DNA of 64,000 nucleotides from Streptomyces lincolnensis (GTDB lineage: Bacteria > Actinomycetota > Actinomycetes > Streptomycetales > Streptomycetaceae): contig NZ_JAIHON010000008.1 in NCBI RefSeq assembly GCF_021173675.1, positions 340,784 to 404,783 of the forward strand. The letters run 5' to 3'. A model generated the notes under the pieces. The model did no database searches and had not been told where the DNA came from. It saw nothing but the letters and a program-made list of their open reading frames with translations. Position numbers and translations under genes: made by a program. Positions 32,960-42,018 of this stretch are shown piece after piece (the first letter of the stretch is position 1; each line of letters begins with the position of its first letter).

Positions 32960-33763
32960 GTGCTGACTGTGACCTCCGTGAACGTGAATGGACTGCGCGC
33001 CGCCGCGAAGAAGGGCTTCGTGGAGTGGCTCGCCGGGACCTCCGCCGATGTGCTCTGCCTCCAGGAGGTGCGCGCGGAGCCGCAGCAGCTGCCCGAGTAC
33101 GTCCGTACGCCGGACGGCTGGCACGTCGTGCACGCGCCCGCCGCCGCCAAGGGCCGCGCCGGTGTCTCCCTCTACACCCGCCGCGAGCCCGACCGGGTTC
33201 GCGTCGGCTTCGGCTCGGCCGAGTTCGACGCGAGCGGCCGCTACGTCGAGGTCGACCTGCCCGGTGTCACGGTCGCCTCCCTCTACCTGCCCTCCGGCGA
33301 GGTAGGCACCGAGCGGCAGGACGAGAAGGTCCGCTTCATGGGCGAGTTCCTCGCCCACCTCAAGGACCTGCGCGAGCGCTCCGCCGCCGACGGCCGCGAG
33401 GTCCTCGTCTGCGGCGACTGGAACATCGCCCACCAGCCGGCCGACCTCAAGAACTGGCGCGCCAACCAGAAGAACTCCGGCTTCCTCCCGGAGGAGCGGG
33501 AGTGGCTGACCCGCGTCCTCGACGAGACCGACGGCGGGTACGTCGACGTCGTGCGGGCGCTGCATCCCGAGGTGGCGGGGCCGTACACGTGGTGGTCGTA
33601 CCGGGGGCGGGCCTTCGACAACGATTCAGGATGGCGCATCGACTACCACTGCTCTACGCCGGGACTCGCCGCCAAGGCGGTCAAGGGGTTCGTGGAGCGC
33701 GCGGCCACGCATGACGAGCGGTGGTCGGATCATGCGCCGGTGACGGTGGTCTACGACCTCTAG
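32960..33763 (+). CDS. xthA: Exodeoxyribonuclease III
   Basis: A 267-residue ExoIII/AP endonuclease (endonuclease/exonuclease/phosphatase fold) that incises DNA at abasic sites in base-excision repair. Catalytic segments are readable: SVNVNGLRAA (Asn), LCLQEVRA (metal-binding Glu, about 34), CGDWNIAHQP (Asp/Asn), WWSYRGRAFDNDSGWRIDYH, and the terminal SDHAPV (Asp-His). The GTG at 32960 lacks an RBS and follows TAGGGT (32948-32953) by 6 nt, so it is probably leaderless. Its stop shares a CTAG with the stop of the convergent small gene. Confidence 0.95.
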   Translation: MLTVTSVNVNGLRAAAKKGFVEWLAGTSADVLCLQEVRAEPQQLPEYVRTPDGWHVVHAPAAAKGRAGVSLYTRREPDRVRVGFGSAEFDASGRYVEVDLPGVTVASLYLPSGEVGTERQDEKVRFMGEFLAHLKDLRERSAADGREVLVCGDWNIAHQPADLKNWRANQKNSGFLPEEREWLTRVLDETDGGYVDVVRALHPEVAGPYTWWSYRGRAFDNDSGWRIDYHCSTPGLAAKAVKGFVERAATHDERWSDHAPVTVVYDL

Positions 33764-34041
33764 GCCCGGGCGCCGCGTGGTCGGCGTGCGTTGTGTGACC
33801 GGCGTGCGTACCGGAAGTCCACGTACGCCACTCCTGCGACCAGCACCGGTCCGATCGTGCACAGCAGGGTCACACGGAGCCGGTCCTCGTCGCCGAAGGC
33901 GGCTCGCACGGGGTGCCGGTCCCCGTCGCGGCGGGCCTGGTGCCAGGTCAGGACCCAGCGGGTGAACACGTAGAGCGCGACCGCGCCGAGGAAGTCCCAC
34001 CACTCGGTGGCGCTGTCGGGCAGGGATCGGGCCAGGGCCAT
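33760..34041 (-). CDS. Small membrane protein, unknown function
   Basis: A 93-residue protein with two likely TM segments (about 14-33, WWDFLGAVALYVFTRWVLTW; about 58-74, VTLLCTIGPVLVAGVAYV), a basic, polar loop between them and an Arg-rich C-terminus. No named family recognised. The ATG at 34041 has no RBS; TACCTG ends 6 nt before it. The stop codon overlaps the exonuclease III stop on the other strand (shared CTAG at 33760-33763). Confidence 0.62.
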   Translation of the reverse strand: MALARSLPDSATEWWDFLGAVALYVFTRWVLTWHQARRDGDRHPVRAAFGDEDRLRVTLLCTIGPVLVAGVAYVDFRYARRSHNARRPRGARA

Positions 34042-34116
34042 GGGCGGCAGGTACCCGTCACCTGCCGGAGCAGACGCTTCCGGTCCGGCGGCCGCCGATG
34101 ACCAGGGCCTGCCGCT

Positions 34117-34761
34117 CTACTCCTGCTTGCGCAACCGCCGGTCCAGCGCCAAGGACAGTTCCGCGTCCACCACGCTGCGGGCCAGGGGGCGCAGGCGTTG
34201 GAGGTCGGATTCGGTGCCGTGGCGGAGGATCAGGACGGCGAAGTTCTCGGCGAGGGCGTCGACGTGTTCGCGGACGTGTTTGCCGGCTGCCAGGACCTCG
34301 GCGAGGGGGATGCCCTCGCGGACCAGCGCGGAGGAGATGTCGAGGAGGCGGCGGCTGATGTGGACGATCTCGTCGCCGTCGGTGCCGAGGTAGCCGAGTT
34401 CGAGGGCGGCGGCGAGGTTCTCCGGGGTGACCTGGCCCTCGAAGCGGGCGGCGAGTTCCTCGGGGGTGAGGCGGACCGGTTCCTCCTCGGTGGGCGGGGT
34501 GACGCCCAGGACGTCGGCGACGTCTCGGCCGTGGTCGAGGGCCTCGGCCAGTTCGGCGATGCCGGTGAGGGTGTGGCCGCGTTCCAGGAGTGCCGCGATG
34601 GTGCGCAGGCGGGCCAGGTGGTGGTCGTCGTACCAGGCGATACGGCCCTCGCGGCGGGGCGGCGGGATCAGTTTGCGCTCGCGGTAGAAGCGCAGGGTGC
34701 GCACCGTGATTCCGGCCAGCCGGGCCAGCTCCTCCATGCGGTACTCACGCTTGTCAGCCAC
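34117..34761 (-). CDS. MerR-family transcriptional regulator
   Basis: A 214-residue MerR-type regulator. The N-terminal winged helix (YRMEELARLAGITVRTLRFYRERKLIPPPRREGRIAWYDDHHLARL) is typical, followed by the dimerisation helix and a C-terminal all-helical domain of about 130 residues with no Cys cluster, so it probably senses an organic ligand rather than a metal. GTG start at 34761, no RBS, with TAGAGT (complement of 34768-34773) ending 6 nt before it. It is divergent from the monooxygenase operon with 157 nt between, which makes that operon the obvious target. Confidence 0.9.
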   Translation of the reverse strand: MADKREYRMEELARLAGITVRTLRFYRERKLIPPPRREGRIAWYDDHHLARLRTIAALLERGHTLTGIAELAEALDHGRDVADVLGVTPPTEEEPVRLTPEELAARFEGQVTPENLAAALELGYLGTDGDEIVHISRRLLDISSALVREGIPLAEVLAAGKHVREHVDALAENFAVLILRHGTESDLQRLRPLARSVVDAELSLALDRRLRKQE

Positions 34762-34871
34762 GCCCGAACTCTATGTTGTACCGCCGGTACCCGCGGCGGC
34801 AGCCGCTGATGTAAAACGTCCTCGCCCGACCCCTACCCATGAGTACGGAGCTGCTCTACTCTCCCCATTGC

Positions 34872-34887
34872 GCCAGTATCCACTGGC
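34872..34887. promoter_or_regulatory. Candidate operator of the monooxygenase operon
   Basis: Perfect 6-bp arms GCCAGT (34872-34877) and ACTGGC (34882-34887) around ATCC, 32 nt upstream of the monooxygenase ATG. It fits an operator for the divergently encoded MerR-family protein. A second GC-rich near-palindrome lies at about 34780-34798 (CCGCCGGTACCCGCGGCGG). Confidence 0.4.
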
Positions 34888-34918
34888 AGAGTCATGGAGT
34901 GTGCGGAGGAGCGGCGGC

Positions 34919-36406
34919 ATGACCGAACACGAACATGTACGGGTGGCGGTGATCGGATCCGGGTTCGGCGGGCTGGGGGCCGCCGTGCGGTTGCGGCGCG
35001 AGGGCGTCACCGACTTCGTGGTGCTGGAGCGGGCGAGCAGCGTGGGCGGCACCTGGCGCGACAACAGCTATCCCGGGTGCGCCTGCGACGTGCCCTCCCA
35101 CCTGTACTCGTTCTCCTTCGCGCCCAACCCCGAGTGGCCGCGCGCGTTCTCCGGGCAGCGGCACATCCGCGCGTACCTGGAGCATGTCGCCGACGTCTTC
35201 CACCTGCGGCGCCACATCCGCTTCGACTCCGAGGTCAAGCTGATGACCTGGGACGCCGAGCAGCTGCGCTGGGAGATCGAGACCAGCGGCGGGCGGCTCA
35301 CCGCCGACATCGTCGTCTCCGCCACCGGGCCGCTGTCCGACCCGAAGGTCCCCGACATCCCGGGGCTGGACTCCTTCCCCGGCAAGGTCTTCCACTCCGC
35401 CCGCTGGGACCACGACCACGACCTCGCCGGCGAGCGGGTCGCGATGGTGGGCACCGGGGCCTCCGCCATCCAGATCGTGCCCGCCATCCAGCCGCGGGTC
35501 GGTCACCTCACCCTGTTCCAGCGCACCCCGCCGTGGGTGCTGCCCCGCGTCGACCGTGCCATCGGCGGCGCCGAACGGGCCCTGCACCGGGCGCTGCCCT
35601 TCACCACCCGGCTCCGGCGCGGACTGCTGTGGGGGATCAGGGAGTTGCAGGTCCAGGCCTTCACCAAGCACCCCGACGAGCTGACCCTGGTCGAACAGCT
35701 GGCGAAGCGGAACATGGCCCGCGCCATCAAGGACCCGGCCCTGCGCGCCCGGCTCACCCCCGACTACCGCATCGGCTGCAAGCGGATCCTGCTCAGCAGC
35801 GACTACTACCCGGCCCTCGCCCGGCCCAACGTCGACGTCGTCGCGAGCGGCCTCGCCGAGGTGCGCGGCTCGACCCTGGTCGCCGCCGACGGCACCGAGA
35901 CCGAGGCCGACACGATCGTCTTCGGCACCGGCTTCCACGTCACCGACATGCCGATCGCCGACCGCGTCGTGGGCGCCGACGGCAGGACGCTGGCCGAGGC
36001 CTGGAAGGGCGGGATGGAGGCCCTGCGCGGGGCCTCGGCGGCCGGCTTCCCCAACTGGATGACGATGATCGGACCCAACACCGGGCTCGGGAACTCCTCG
36101 ATGATCCTGATGATCGAGTCGCAGCTGAACTACCTCGCCGACTTCGTGCGCCAGCTCGACGTCCTCGGCGGCCGTGCCGCCCTCGACGCCCGCCCCGAAG
36201 CCGTACGGGACTGGAACCACCGGGTGCAGGAGCGGATGAAGCGCACGGTGTGGAACACCGGCGGCTGCACCAGCTGGTACCTCGACGCCAACGGCCGCAA
36301 CACCACCATCTGGCCCGGCACCACGAGCGAGTTCCGGCGGGCCACCCGGCGCGTGGACCTCGCCGAGTACGAGGTGCTCCGGGCCCGGAAGAAGGTCGCC
36401 GCGTGA
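34919..36406 (+). CDS. Flavin-binding Baeyer-Villiger-type monooxygenase
   Basis: A 495-residue FAD/NADPH monooxygenase. Rossmann motif 1 is GSGFGG (13-18), the second, for NADPH, is VGTGAS (about 177-182), and the type I Baeyer-Villiger fingerprint F-x-G-x3-H-x3-W is present as FPGKVFHSARW (153-163). These enzymes insert oxygen beside a ketone to give an ester or lactone, or oxidise N/S centres. ATG at 34919 with GGAGGA 8 nt upstream. Its stop overlaps the next gene's GTG (GTGA). The downstream hydrolase and dehydrogenase fit ester cleavage and alcohol/ketone interconversion on the same substrate. The order resembles the mycobacterial mymA operon. Confidence 0.9.
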   Translation: MTEHEHVRVAVIGSGFGGLGAAVRLRREGVTDFVVLERASSVGGTWRDNSYPGCACDVPSHLYSFSFAPNPEWPRAFSGQRHIRAYLEHVADVFHLRRHIRFDSEVKLMTWDAEQLRWEIETSGGRLTADIVVSATGPLSDPKVPDIPGLDSFPGKVFHSARWDHDHDLAGERVAMVGTGASAIQIVPAIQPRVGHLTLFQRTPPWVLPRVDRAIGGAERALHRALPFTTRLRRGLLWGIRELQVQAFTKHPDELTLVEQLAKRNMARAIKDPALRARLTPDYRIGCKRILLSSDYYPALARPNVDVVASGLAEVRGSTLVAADGTETEADTIVFGTGFHVTDMPIADRVVGADGRTLAEAWKGGMEALRGASAAGFPNWMTMIGPNTGLGNSSMILMIESQLNYLADFVRQLDVLGGRAALDARPEAVRDWNHRVQERMKRTVWNTGGCTSWYLDANGRNTTIWPGTTSEFRRATRRVDLAEYEVLRARKKVAA

Positions 36407-37320
36407 GCCGCCTCCGGCACGTCACCACCGGTCCCTACGCCCCGCCCGTCCCGGCCCGCGAGCTGACGGCCGTCTCCGCCGACGGCGCCCGGCTGCACGT
36501 CGAGCTCCACGGCCCCGAGGGCGCCCCCGCCGTCGTCCTCGCCCACGGCTGGACCTGCTCCACCGCCTTCTGGGCCGCGCAGATCCACGCCCTGGCCGCC
36601 GACCACCGCGTCATCGCCTACGACCAACGCGGCCACGGACGCAGCCCGGCGAGCCCGGCATGCAGTCCCGAAGCACTCGCCGACGACCTGGAAGCCGTAC
36701 TGGAAGCGGCCCTCGCGCCCGGGGAGCGGGCCGTGATCGCCGGGCACTCCATGGGCGGGATGACGGTGATGGCCGCGGCCGAACGCCCCGGCCTGCGGGA
36801 GCACGCGGCCGCCGTCCTGCTGTGCAGCACGGGCTCGTCGCGGCTGGTCGCCGAGTCGACGCTGCTGCCGCTGCGGCCGGGGCGGGCGCGCACCTGGCTG
36901 ACCCACCACATCCTCGGCTCGCGCGCCCCGCTCGGGCCGGTCACGCCGCTCGCCCGGCGGATCCTCAGGTACGCGACGATGGGCGCCGGTTCGGCCCCCG
37001 CCATGGTCGAGGCGTGCGCCCGGATCGTGCACGCCTGCCCGCGCCGGGTGCGGTACGCCTGGGCCCAAGTGCTCGATCTGCTCGATCTCGACCACGGGGT
37101 ACGGGAGTTGAGGGTGCCGACGGCCGTCCTCGTCGGTACGGCGGACCGGTTGACCCCGCCGGCGCAGTCGCGTGCCCTGGCCGCCGCGCTGCCCGACTGC
37201 CTCGGCGTCACCGAACTGCCCGGCGCCGGCCACATGACGCCGGTCGAGACGCCCGAACCGGTGAGCGCGAAGATCCGCGAACTCGCCGCGACCTACCTGA
37301 CGATCAAGGAGGACGCATGA
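36403..37320 (+). CDS. Alpha/beta-hydrolase (LipR-like esterase)
   Basis: A 305-residue alpha/beta hydrolase. The oxyanion segment is LAHGW (about 46-50), the nucleophile elbow GHSMGG places Ser116, the acid is probably the Asp in VGTADRLTPP, and the His is in GAGHMTPVETPE. No signal peptide. The GTG at 36403 overlaps the monooxygenase stop (GTGA), and the stop overlaps the SDR start (ATGA), so the three proteins are made together. A likely job is to open the ester or lactone produced by the monooxygenase; this is inference from context. Confidence 0.9.
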   Translation: MSRLRHVTTGPYAPPVPARELTAVSADGARLHVELHGPEGAPAVVLAHGWTCSTAFWAAQIHALAADHRVIAYDQRGHGRSPASPACSPEALADDLEAVLEAALAPGERAVIAGHSMGGMTVMAAAERPGLREHAAAVLLCSTGSSRLVAESTLLPLRPGRARTWLTHHILGSRAPLGPVTPLARRILRYATMGAGSAPAMVEACARIVHACPRRVRYAWAQVLDLLDLDHGVRELRVPTAVLVGTADRLTPPAQSRALAAALPDCLGVTELPGAGHMTPVETPEPVSAKIRELAATYLTIKEDA

Positions 37321-38213
37321 GCAGGGTGAGTCTCGAAGGACAGGTCGCCGTCGTCACGGGCGCCGCGCGGGGGGTCGGGGAACTGCTCGCCCGCAAGCTG
37401 TCCGCGCGCGGCGCGAAGGTGGCGCTGGTCGGCCTGGAACCGGACGCGCTCAAGCAGGTCGCCGACCGGCTGCACGGCGACGCCGACCACTGGTACGCCG
37501 ACGTCACCGACCACGAGGCGATGACCCGGGTCGCACGCGAGGTCAAGGAGCGGTTCGGGAAGGTCGACATCGTGGTCGCCAACGCCGGGGTCGCCACCGG
37601 CGGGCCCTTCGTGGACTCCGACCCGGTGGCCTGGCGGCGGGTCGTCGAGGTCAACCTCATCGGATCGGCGGTGACCGCGCGGGCCTTCCTGCCGGTGCTG
37701 ATGGAGAGCCGGGGGTACCTGCTCCAGATCGCCTCCCTGGCCGCCCTCACCCCGGCGCCGATGATGACCGCGTACTGCGCGTCCAAGGCCGGCGTGGAGG
37801 CCTACGCGCACAGTCTGCGGGCCGAGGTCGGGTACAAGGGCGTGCGGGTCGGCGTCGGGTATCTGTCCTGGACCGACACGGACATGGTGCGCGGGGCCGA
37901 CCGGGACGAGGTGATGCGGGAGCTGCGGCAGCGGCTGCCGTGGCCGGCCGGCAAGACGTATCCGCTCGGGCCCGCCGTGGACCGGCTCGTCGCCGGGATC
38001 GAGAGGCGGTCCAGTCAGGTGTACGGGCAGTGGTGGCTGCGCGGGATGCAGGGCGTACGCGGGTATCTGCCGGGGCTCGTCGGGACCGTCGGGCAGCGGG
38101 AGATGAGGCGGTTCGGGGCGCGGTTGGAGGGGGTGCGGACCGGGCTCGTCGGTGCAGGTGGGGAGGCCGATGAGGCGGCTCGGGCGGAGGGTCGTATCAC
38201 TCAGCGTGACTGA
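37317..38213 (+). CDS. Short-chain dehydrogenase/reductase
   Basis: A 298-residue classical SDR. The cofactor motif TGAARGVG (about 15-22), NAG (ANAGVATGGP), and the catalytic Ser and YxxxK (SLAA...AYCASKAG) are all present. Beyond the core it has a C-terminal extension of about 70 residues (GQWWLRGMQGVRGYLPGLVG...), a pattern I associate with SDRs beside acyl or steroid-type monooxygenases in mycobacteria. The last gene of the three-gene operon; ATG at 37317 has AAGGAGG about 5 nt upstream. It probably interconverts an alcohol and the ketone substrate of the monooxygenase. Confidence 0.9.
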   Translation: MSRVSLEGQVAVVTGAARGVGELLARKLSARGAKVALVGLEPDALKQVADRLHGDADHWYADVTDHEAMTRVAREVKERFGKVDIVVANAGVATGGPFVDSDPVAWRRVVEVNLIGSAVTARAFLPVLMESRGYLLQIASLAALTPAPMMTAYCASKAGVEAYAHSLRAEVGYKGVRVGVGYLSWTDTDMVRGADRDEVMRELRQRLPWPAGKTYPLGPAVDRLVAGIERRSSQVYGQWWLRGMQGVRGYLPGLVGTVGQREMRRFGARLEGVRTGLVGAGGEADEAARAEGRITQRD

Positions 38214-38302
38214 TCGACATGCGCACTGTGACGGCCCGTGTGAATCTGGTCGAGGCCCCGCCACGGGGCCCCCAACCCCTCACCCCACGGGAGTGAACCC
38301 AC

Positions 38303-38518
38303 ATGGGTATGAAGGACCAGTTCCAGGACAAGTCGGAGCAGTGGCAGGAGCAGGCCAAGCAGAAGGCCCAGCAGGCCAAGGAGCGCGGTGAGCGCGGTGA
38401 GCGCGGGCCGCAGCGGGGTCAGCAGGAGGGCTCCGAGCGTATGCGGGAGCGTGACGAGGAGACCGAGCGGCTGCAGCGTGAAGAGGAGGACCGGTTCCGT
38501 CAGGACTACGACGCCTGA
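38303..38518 (+). CDS. Small, highly charged protein
   Basis: A 71-residue hydrophilic protein made almost only of Gln, Glu, Lys, Arg, Asp and Gly (KDQFQDKSEQWQEQAKQKAQQAKE... DRFRQDYDA). It is probably a helix or disordered; similar Streptomyces proteins exist, and stress-protein-like (CsbD-style) composition is visible, but no function is known. A 9-bp tandem repeat (GAGCGCGGT) occurs at about 38382-38405. ATG at 38303 with GGGAG 9 nt upstream; an ATG two codons later is also possible. A strong T-tract terminator follows, consistent with a single-gene, well-expressed transcript. Confidence 0.75.
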   Translation: MGMKDQFQDKSEQWQEQAKQKAQQAKERGERGERGPQRGQQEGSERMRERDEETERLQREEEDRFRQDYDA

Positions 38519-38532
38519 CGTTGCCGGTTGAG

Positions 38533-38575
38533 CGTGGGGTGCCCTGTTTGTTGGGGCGCCCCACGTTTGTGTTTT
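38533..38575 (+). terminator. Intrinsic terminator with T tract
   Basis: Arms CGTGGGGTGCCC (38533-38544) and GGGCGCCCCACG (38554-38565), one G-T pair, 9-nt loop, followed by TTTGTGTTTT. It ends the small charged-protein gene and may also act on the convergent protease transcript. Confidence 0.9.
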
Positions 38576-38627
38576 GGGTGCGGCTGGGTGGGGGCTGGGC
38601 GCGCGGTTCCCCGCGCCCCTGGGTTGG

Positions 38628-41600
38628 TCAGCGAACCCTTGGCGGCAGCTTCGGCCTTGCCCTGTTCGGGACGTTCTCGTAACCCGGGGGCGTCGCCGGC
38701 GGGTTGGTCTCCAAGAGGTCCAGGGCCAGTTGTACGGCGTCGTCGAGTTGGACGTGTCTGCCCTCGGCCCAGTCCAACGGGGTGCGGAGGACTTCGAGGT
38801 CGGGGGTGACGCCCTGGTTCTCGATGGACCAGCCGTAGGCGTCGAACCAGGCGGCGTTCATGGGGACGGTGATCACCGTGCCGTCACCGAGTTGGTGGCG
38901 GCCGGTCATGCCGACGACGCCGCCCCAGGTGCGCTGGCCGACGACGGGACCGAGCTTCAGGAGCTTGAACGCGGCGGTGATCATGTCGCCGTCGGAGGAG
39001 GTGGCCTCGTCGGCGAGGGCGACCACGGGGCCCCGGGGGGCGGTGGAGGCGTACGACACGGGCTGGGCGTCGCGGGTCAGGTCCCAGCCGAGGATCGTGC
39101 GGGTGAGTTTCTCCACGACGAGTTCGCTGATGTGGCCGCCGGCGTTGCCCCGCACGTCGACGATGAGGGCCGGGCGGGACATCTCCATCCGCAGGTCCCG
39201 GTTGAACTGGGCCCAGCCCGAGCCGCCCATGTCGGGGATGTGGAGGTAGCCGCAGCGGCCGCCGCTCAACTGCCGGACGACCTCCCGGCGTTTGGCCACC
39301 CAGTCCTGGTAGCGCAGCGGGCGCTCGTCGACGAGGGGGACCACCGCGACCCGGCGGGAGCGGACCTCGCCCTCAGCCGGTTCCGCCGGGGTGAAGGTCA
39401 GCTCCACCGTCGTACCGCCCGCCCCGGCCAGCAGCGGGTAGGGGCCGGTGACCGGATCCACCGGGCGGCCGTCGACGTGGGTGAGGACCGCGCCCTCGCG
39501 GATGCCCGTGCCGGCCAGCGGTGAGCGCGCCTTGGAGTCGGAGGAGTCGCCGGGCAGGATCCGCCGGACCGTCCAACCGGCGTCCCGGCGCACGAAGTTG
39601 GCGCCCAGCAGGCCCTGGCGGCGCTGGTAGTGCGGGGGGCCCTCGTTGCGGCGGGCGGCGGTGACGTAGGCGTGGGAGGTGCCGAGTTCGCCGAGGAGCT
39701 CGCGGAGCAGGTCGGCGAACTCGTCGGGGGAGGCGACCCGTTCCACGAGGGGGCGGTACTGGTCGAGGACCGCGTCCCAGTCGATGCCGCACATCCCGGG
39801 GTCCCAGTAGTAGGCCCGGATCAGCCGGCCCGCCTCCTCGTACGACTGGCGCCACTCGGCGGCCGGGTCGACCTCGTGCAGGATGCGGCGCAGGTCGATC
39901 CAGACCGTGCTGTCGCCGTCCCCGGACTCGCCGGAGGGGACCGCGCGCAGCTCGCCCTCGTCCACGACGACCAGCCGGGTGCCGTCGCCGCTGACCGCGA
40001 ACCAGTCCAGGTGCTCGACCAGTTCGGACTTCTTCGCCTTGCCGATGCTGAAGTACTCCAGGGTCGGGCGGCCGGTGGTGTCGTCCGGGTTGGCGAAGGT
40101 CTCGCCGAGCGCACCGGAGATCGGCCAGCGCAGCCAGACCAGTCCGCCGCCCGCGACCGGGTACAGCGCCGAGTACTTGGAGGCGGCGACCGGGAACGGC
40201 GTCACCCGGCTCTCCAGGCCCTCCACCTCGACCGTCACCGTGCCGTCGGCGCCCTCGTCCTCCTCCACCGGGTCCAGGCCCCCGGCGGCCGGCCTGCCCT
40301 CCGGGGTCAGCGCGAAGGGGGAGGGGGTGGCCGAGTTCAGCGGCACCAGGTAGGGGCGGCAGCCGAGCGGGAAGGACAGGTCGCCGGTGTGGACGTCGTA
40401 GACCGGGTCGAAGCCCCGCCAGGAGAGGAAGGCCAGGTAGCGGCCGTCCCGGGTGAAGACCGGGTTCTCGTCCTCGAAGCGGCCGTCGGTCACGTCGACG
40501 ATCAGGGGGTCGCCCTGCTCCATCCTGGAGATGCGGGCCATCTTGATCTGGCGCAGGGAGCGGCCGACGCCCGGGTGCGACCAGGTCAGCCACGCCCCGT
40601 CCGGGGAGAAGGCGAGGTCGCGGACGGGTCCGTTGACGGAGCGGACGAGTTCGGTGACCTCGCCGTCCGAGTGCTCCGAGTCCTCCGAGTCCTCCGTGCT
40701 CTCCGTCGCGTCGATCAGCAGCAGCCGTCCGTCGTGCGAGGCGATGGCCAGCCGCTCGCCGCGCGGATCGGAGACCAGCTCCAGGACCCGGCCGAGGCTG
40801 CCCGAGGCCAGGCGCCGGGACGCGCGGTCGCCCGTCGCGCGGGGCAGGTGGGCGATCTCGATCGCGTCCTCGCCCTCCGCGTCCGTGACGTAGGCGACCT
40901 GACCGGCCGGGCCGAGCATCTCCGGGAGCCGGACCCGTACGCCCGGGGTGTCGGTGAGGGTGCGGGCGGGGCCGTCGCGGTGGGTCAGCCAGTACAGACT
41001 GCCGCGGACGACGACGGCGCTCGCGCGGCCCGTCTCGTCGACCGAGAGGCCGTCGACGTGCTGGGAGGCGGGCACCTGGTACGGACGCCGTCCGGTGCGC
41101 GGCCCGCTCAGCCGTACGTCGAGCTTGCGCGGCTCACTGGTCAGGTCGTCGACGATCCACAGATCGCCGCCGCACTGGTACACCACCCGAGTGCCGTCGC
41201 TGGCCGCGTGCCGGGCGTAGAAGGCGTCGTGGTCGGTGTGGCGGCGCAGGTCGGAGCCGTCGTGGGCGCAGGAGTAGAGGTTGCCGACGCCCTCGTGGTC
41301 GGAGAGGAAGGCGATCCGGTCGCCGACGAAGAGAGGGGAGTGGAGGTGGCCGTCGAGGCCTTCCAGCAGCCGTTCGCCGTGCAGCCACAGGCGGCCCGTC
41401 GCCCCGCCCCGGTAGCGCTTCCAGGCGGCCGGTTCGTGCGGCGGGGTGCCGGTCAGCAGCAGGGTCCTGCGCTCGCCGTCGAGCTCGGCGACCTGGATGT
41501 CGGAGACCGGTCCCCAGGGGAGCTTGCGGCCGGGGTCGCCGTCGGGGGTCACCTTGTAGGCCCAGGTGAAGTAGGAGAAGGGCTCGCCGTGGGAGGCGAC

Positions 41601-41903
41601 GGCGAGGATGTCGCCGTTGGGGGTCCAGCCGGTCACCTGGGTGTCGGGAGACCCCCAGTGGGTGAGCCGGCGGGCCGGGCCGCCGTCCACCGGGGTCAGA
41701 TGGATCTCGGGGACCAGACTGCGCCAGCTCGTGTAGGCCAGGTGGCGGCCGTCGGGCGAGAAGCGGGGGTGGCCGACCTTGGTGCGGTCGACGGTGAGCC
41801 GCCAGGCGCGGCCCGGTCCGTCGAGGGGGGCCAGCCAGAGGTCGTCCTCGGCCACGAAGCACAACAGGTCGCCGCTCAGGTGCGGAAGGCGCAGATAGCT
41901 CAC
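38628..41903 (-). CDS. Tricorn-type protease (S41 family)
   Basis: A 1091-residue homologue of archaeal tricorn protease, a large cytosolic enzyme that degrades oligopeptides downstream of the proteasome. Order: N-terminal beta-propeller repeats (about 10-330 and 330-640, with units such as HPRFSPDGRHLAYTSWRS and DLAFSPDGAWLTWS), a helical C1 domain containing LGTSHAYV (Ser743/His744), a PDZ domain (about 765-850, GTGIREGAVLTHVDGRPV), and the S41 core with TSSDGDMITAAF (nucleophile Ser969 or Ser970) and WSIENQGVTPD (Glu). All catalytic positions are kept. The GTG at 41903 is the only usual start; the RBS-like AGGGAGG lies so close that a slightly later start is possible. Confidence 0.92.
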   Translation of the reverse strand: MSYLRLPHLSGDLLCFVAEDDLWLAPLDGPGRAWRLTVDRTKVGHPRFSPDGRHLAYTSWRSLVPEIHLTPVDGGPARRLTHWGSPDTQVTGWTPNGDILAVASHGEPFSYFTWAYKVTPDGDPGRKLPWGPVSDIQVAELDGERRTLLLTGTPPHEPAAWKRYRGGATGRLWLHGERLLEGLDGHLHSPLFVGDRIAFLSDHEGVGNLYSCAHDGSDLRRHTDHDAFYARHAASDGTRVVYQCGGDLWIVDDLTSEPRKLDVRLSGPRTGRRPYQVPASQHVDGLSVDETGRASAVVVRGSLYWLTHRDGPARTLTDTPGVRVRLPEMLGPAGQVAYVTDAEGEDAIEIAHLPRATGDRASRRLASGSLGRVLELVSDPRGERLAIASHDGRLLLIDATESTEDSEDSEHSDGEVTELVRSVNGPVRDLAFSPDGAWLTWSHPGVGRSLRQIKMARISRMEQGDPLIVDVTDGRFEDENPVFTRDGRYLAFLSWRGFDPVYDVHTGDLSFPLGCRPYLVPLNSATPSPFALTPEGRPAAGGLDPVEEDEGADGTVTVEVEGLESRVTPFPVAASKYSALYPVAGGGLVWLRWPISGALGETFANPDDTTGRPTLEYFSIGKAKKSELVEHLDWFAVSGDGTRLVVVDEGELRAVPSGESGDGDSTVWIDLRRILHEVDPAAEWRQSYEEAGRLIRAYYWDPGMCGIDWDAVLDQYRPLVERVASPDEFADLLRELLGELGTSHAYVTAARRNEGPPHYQRRQGLLGANFVRRDAGWTVRRILPGDSSDSKARSPLAGTGIREGAVLTHVDGRPVDPVTGPYPLLAGAGGTTVELTFTPAEPAEGEVRSRRVAVVPLVDERPLRYQDWVAKRREVVRQLSGGRCGYLHIPDMGGSGWAQFNRDLRMEMSRPALIVDVRGNAGGHISELVVEKLTRTILGWDLTRDAQPVSYASTAPRGPVVALADEATSSDGDMITAAFKLLKLGPVVGQRTWGGVVGMTGRHQLGDGTVITVPMNAAWFDAYGWSIENQGVTPDLEVLRTPLDWAEGRHVQLDDAVQLALDLLETNPPATPPGYENVPNRARPKLPPRVR

Positions 41904-42018
41904 CTCCCTATGCTTTGCCGGGGGATGGACCGGAGCAACTTGTGAAAATTCCGGCGGCCTCCTGTGGCCTCCTGTGGCTTCGTCCGAGTCGCTTTACCCG
42001 GGCGTGACCTACAACACG

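Noticed and set aside
34919..38213. Monooxygenase operon considered as part of a specialised-metabolite cluster
   Set aside because: No polyketide, peptide or terpene synthase or scaffold-building gene nearby; it looks catabolic.
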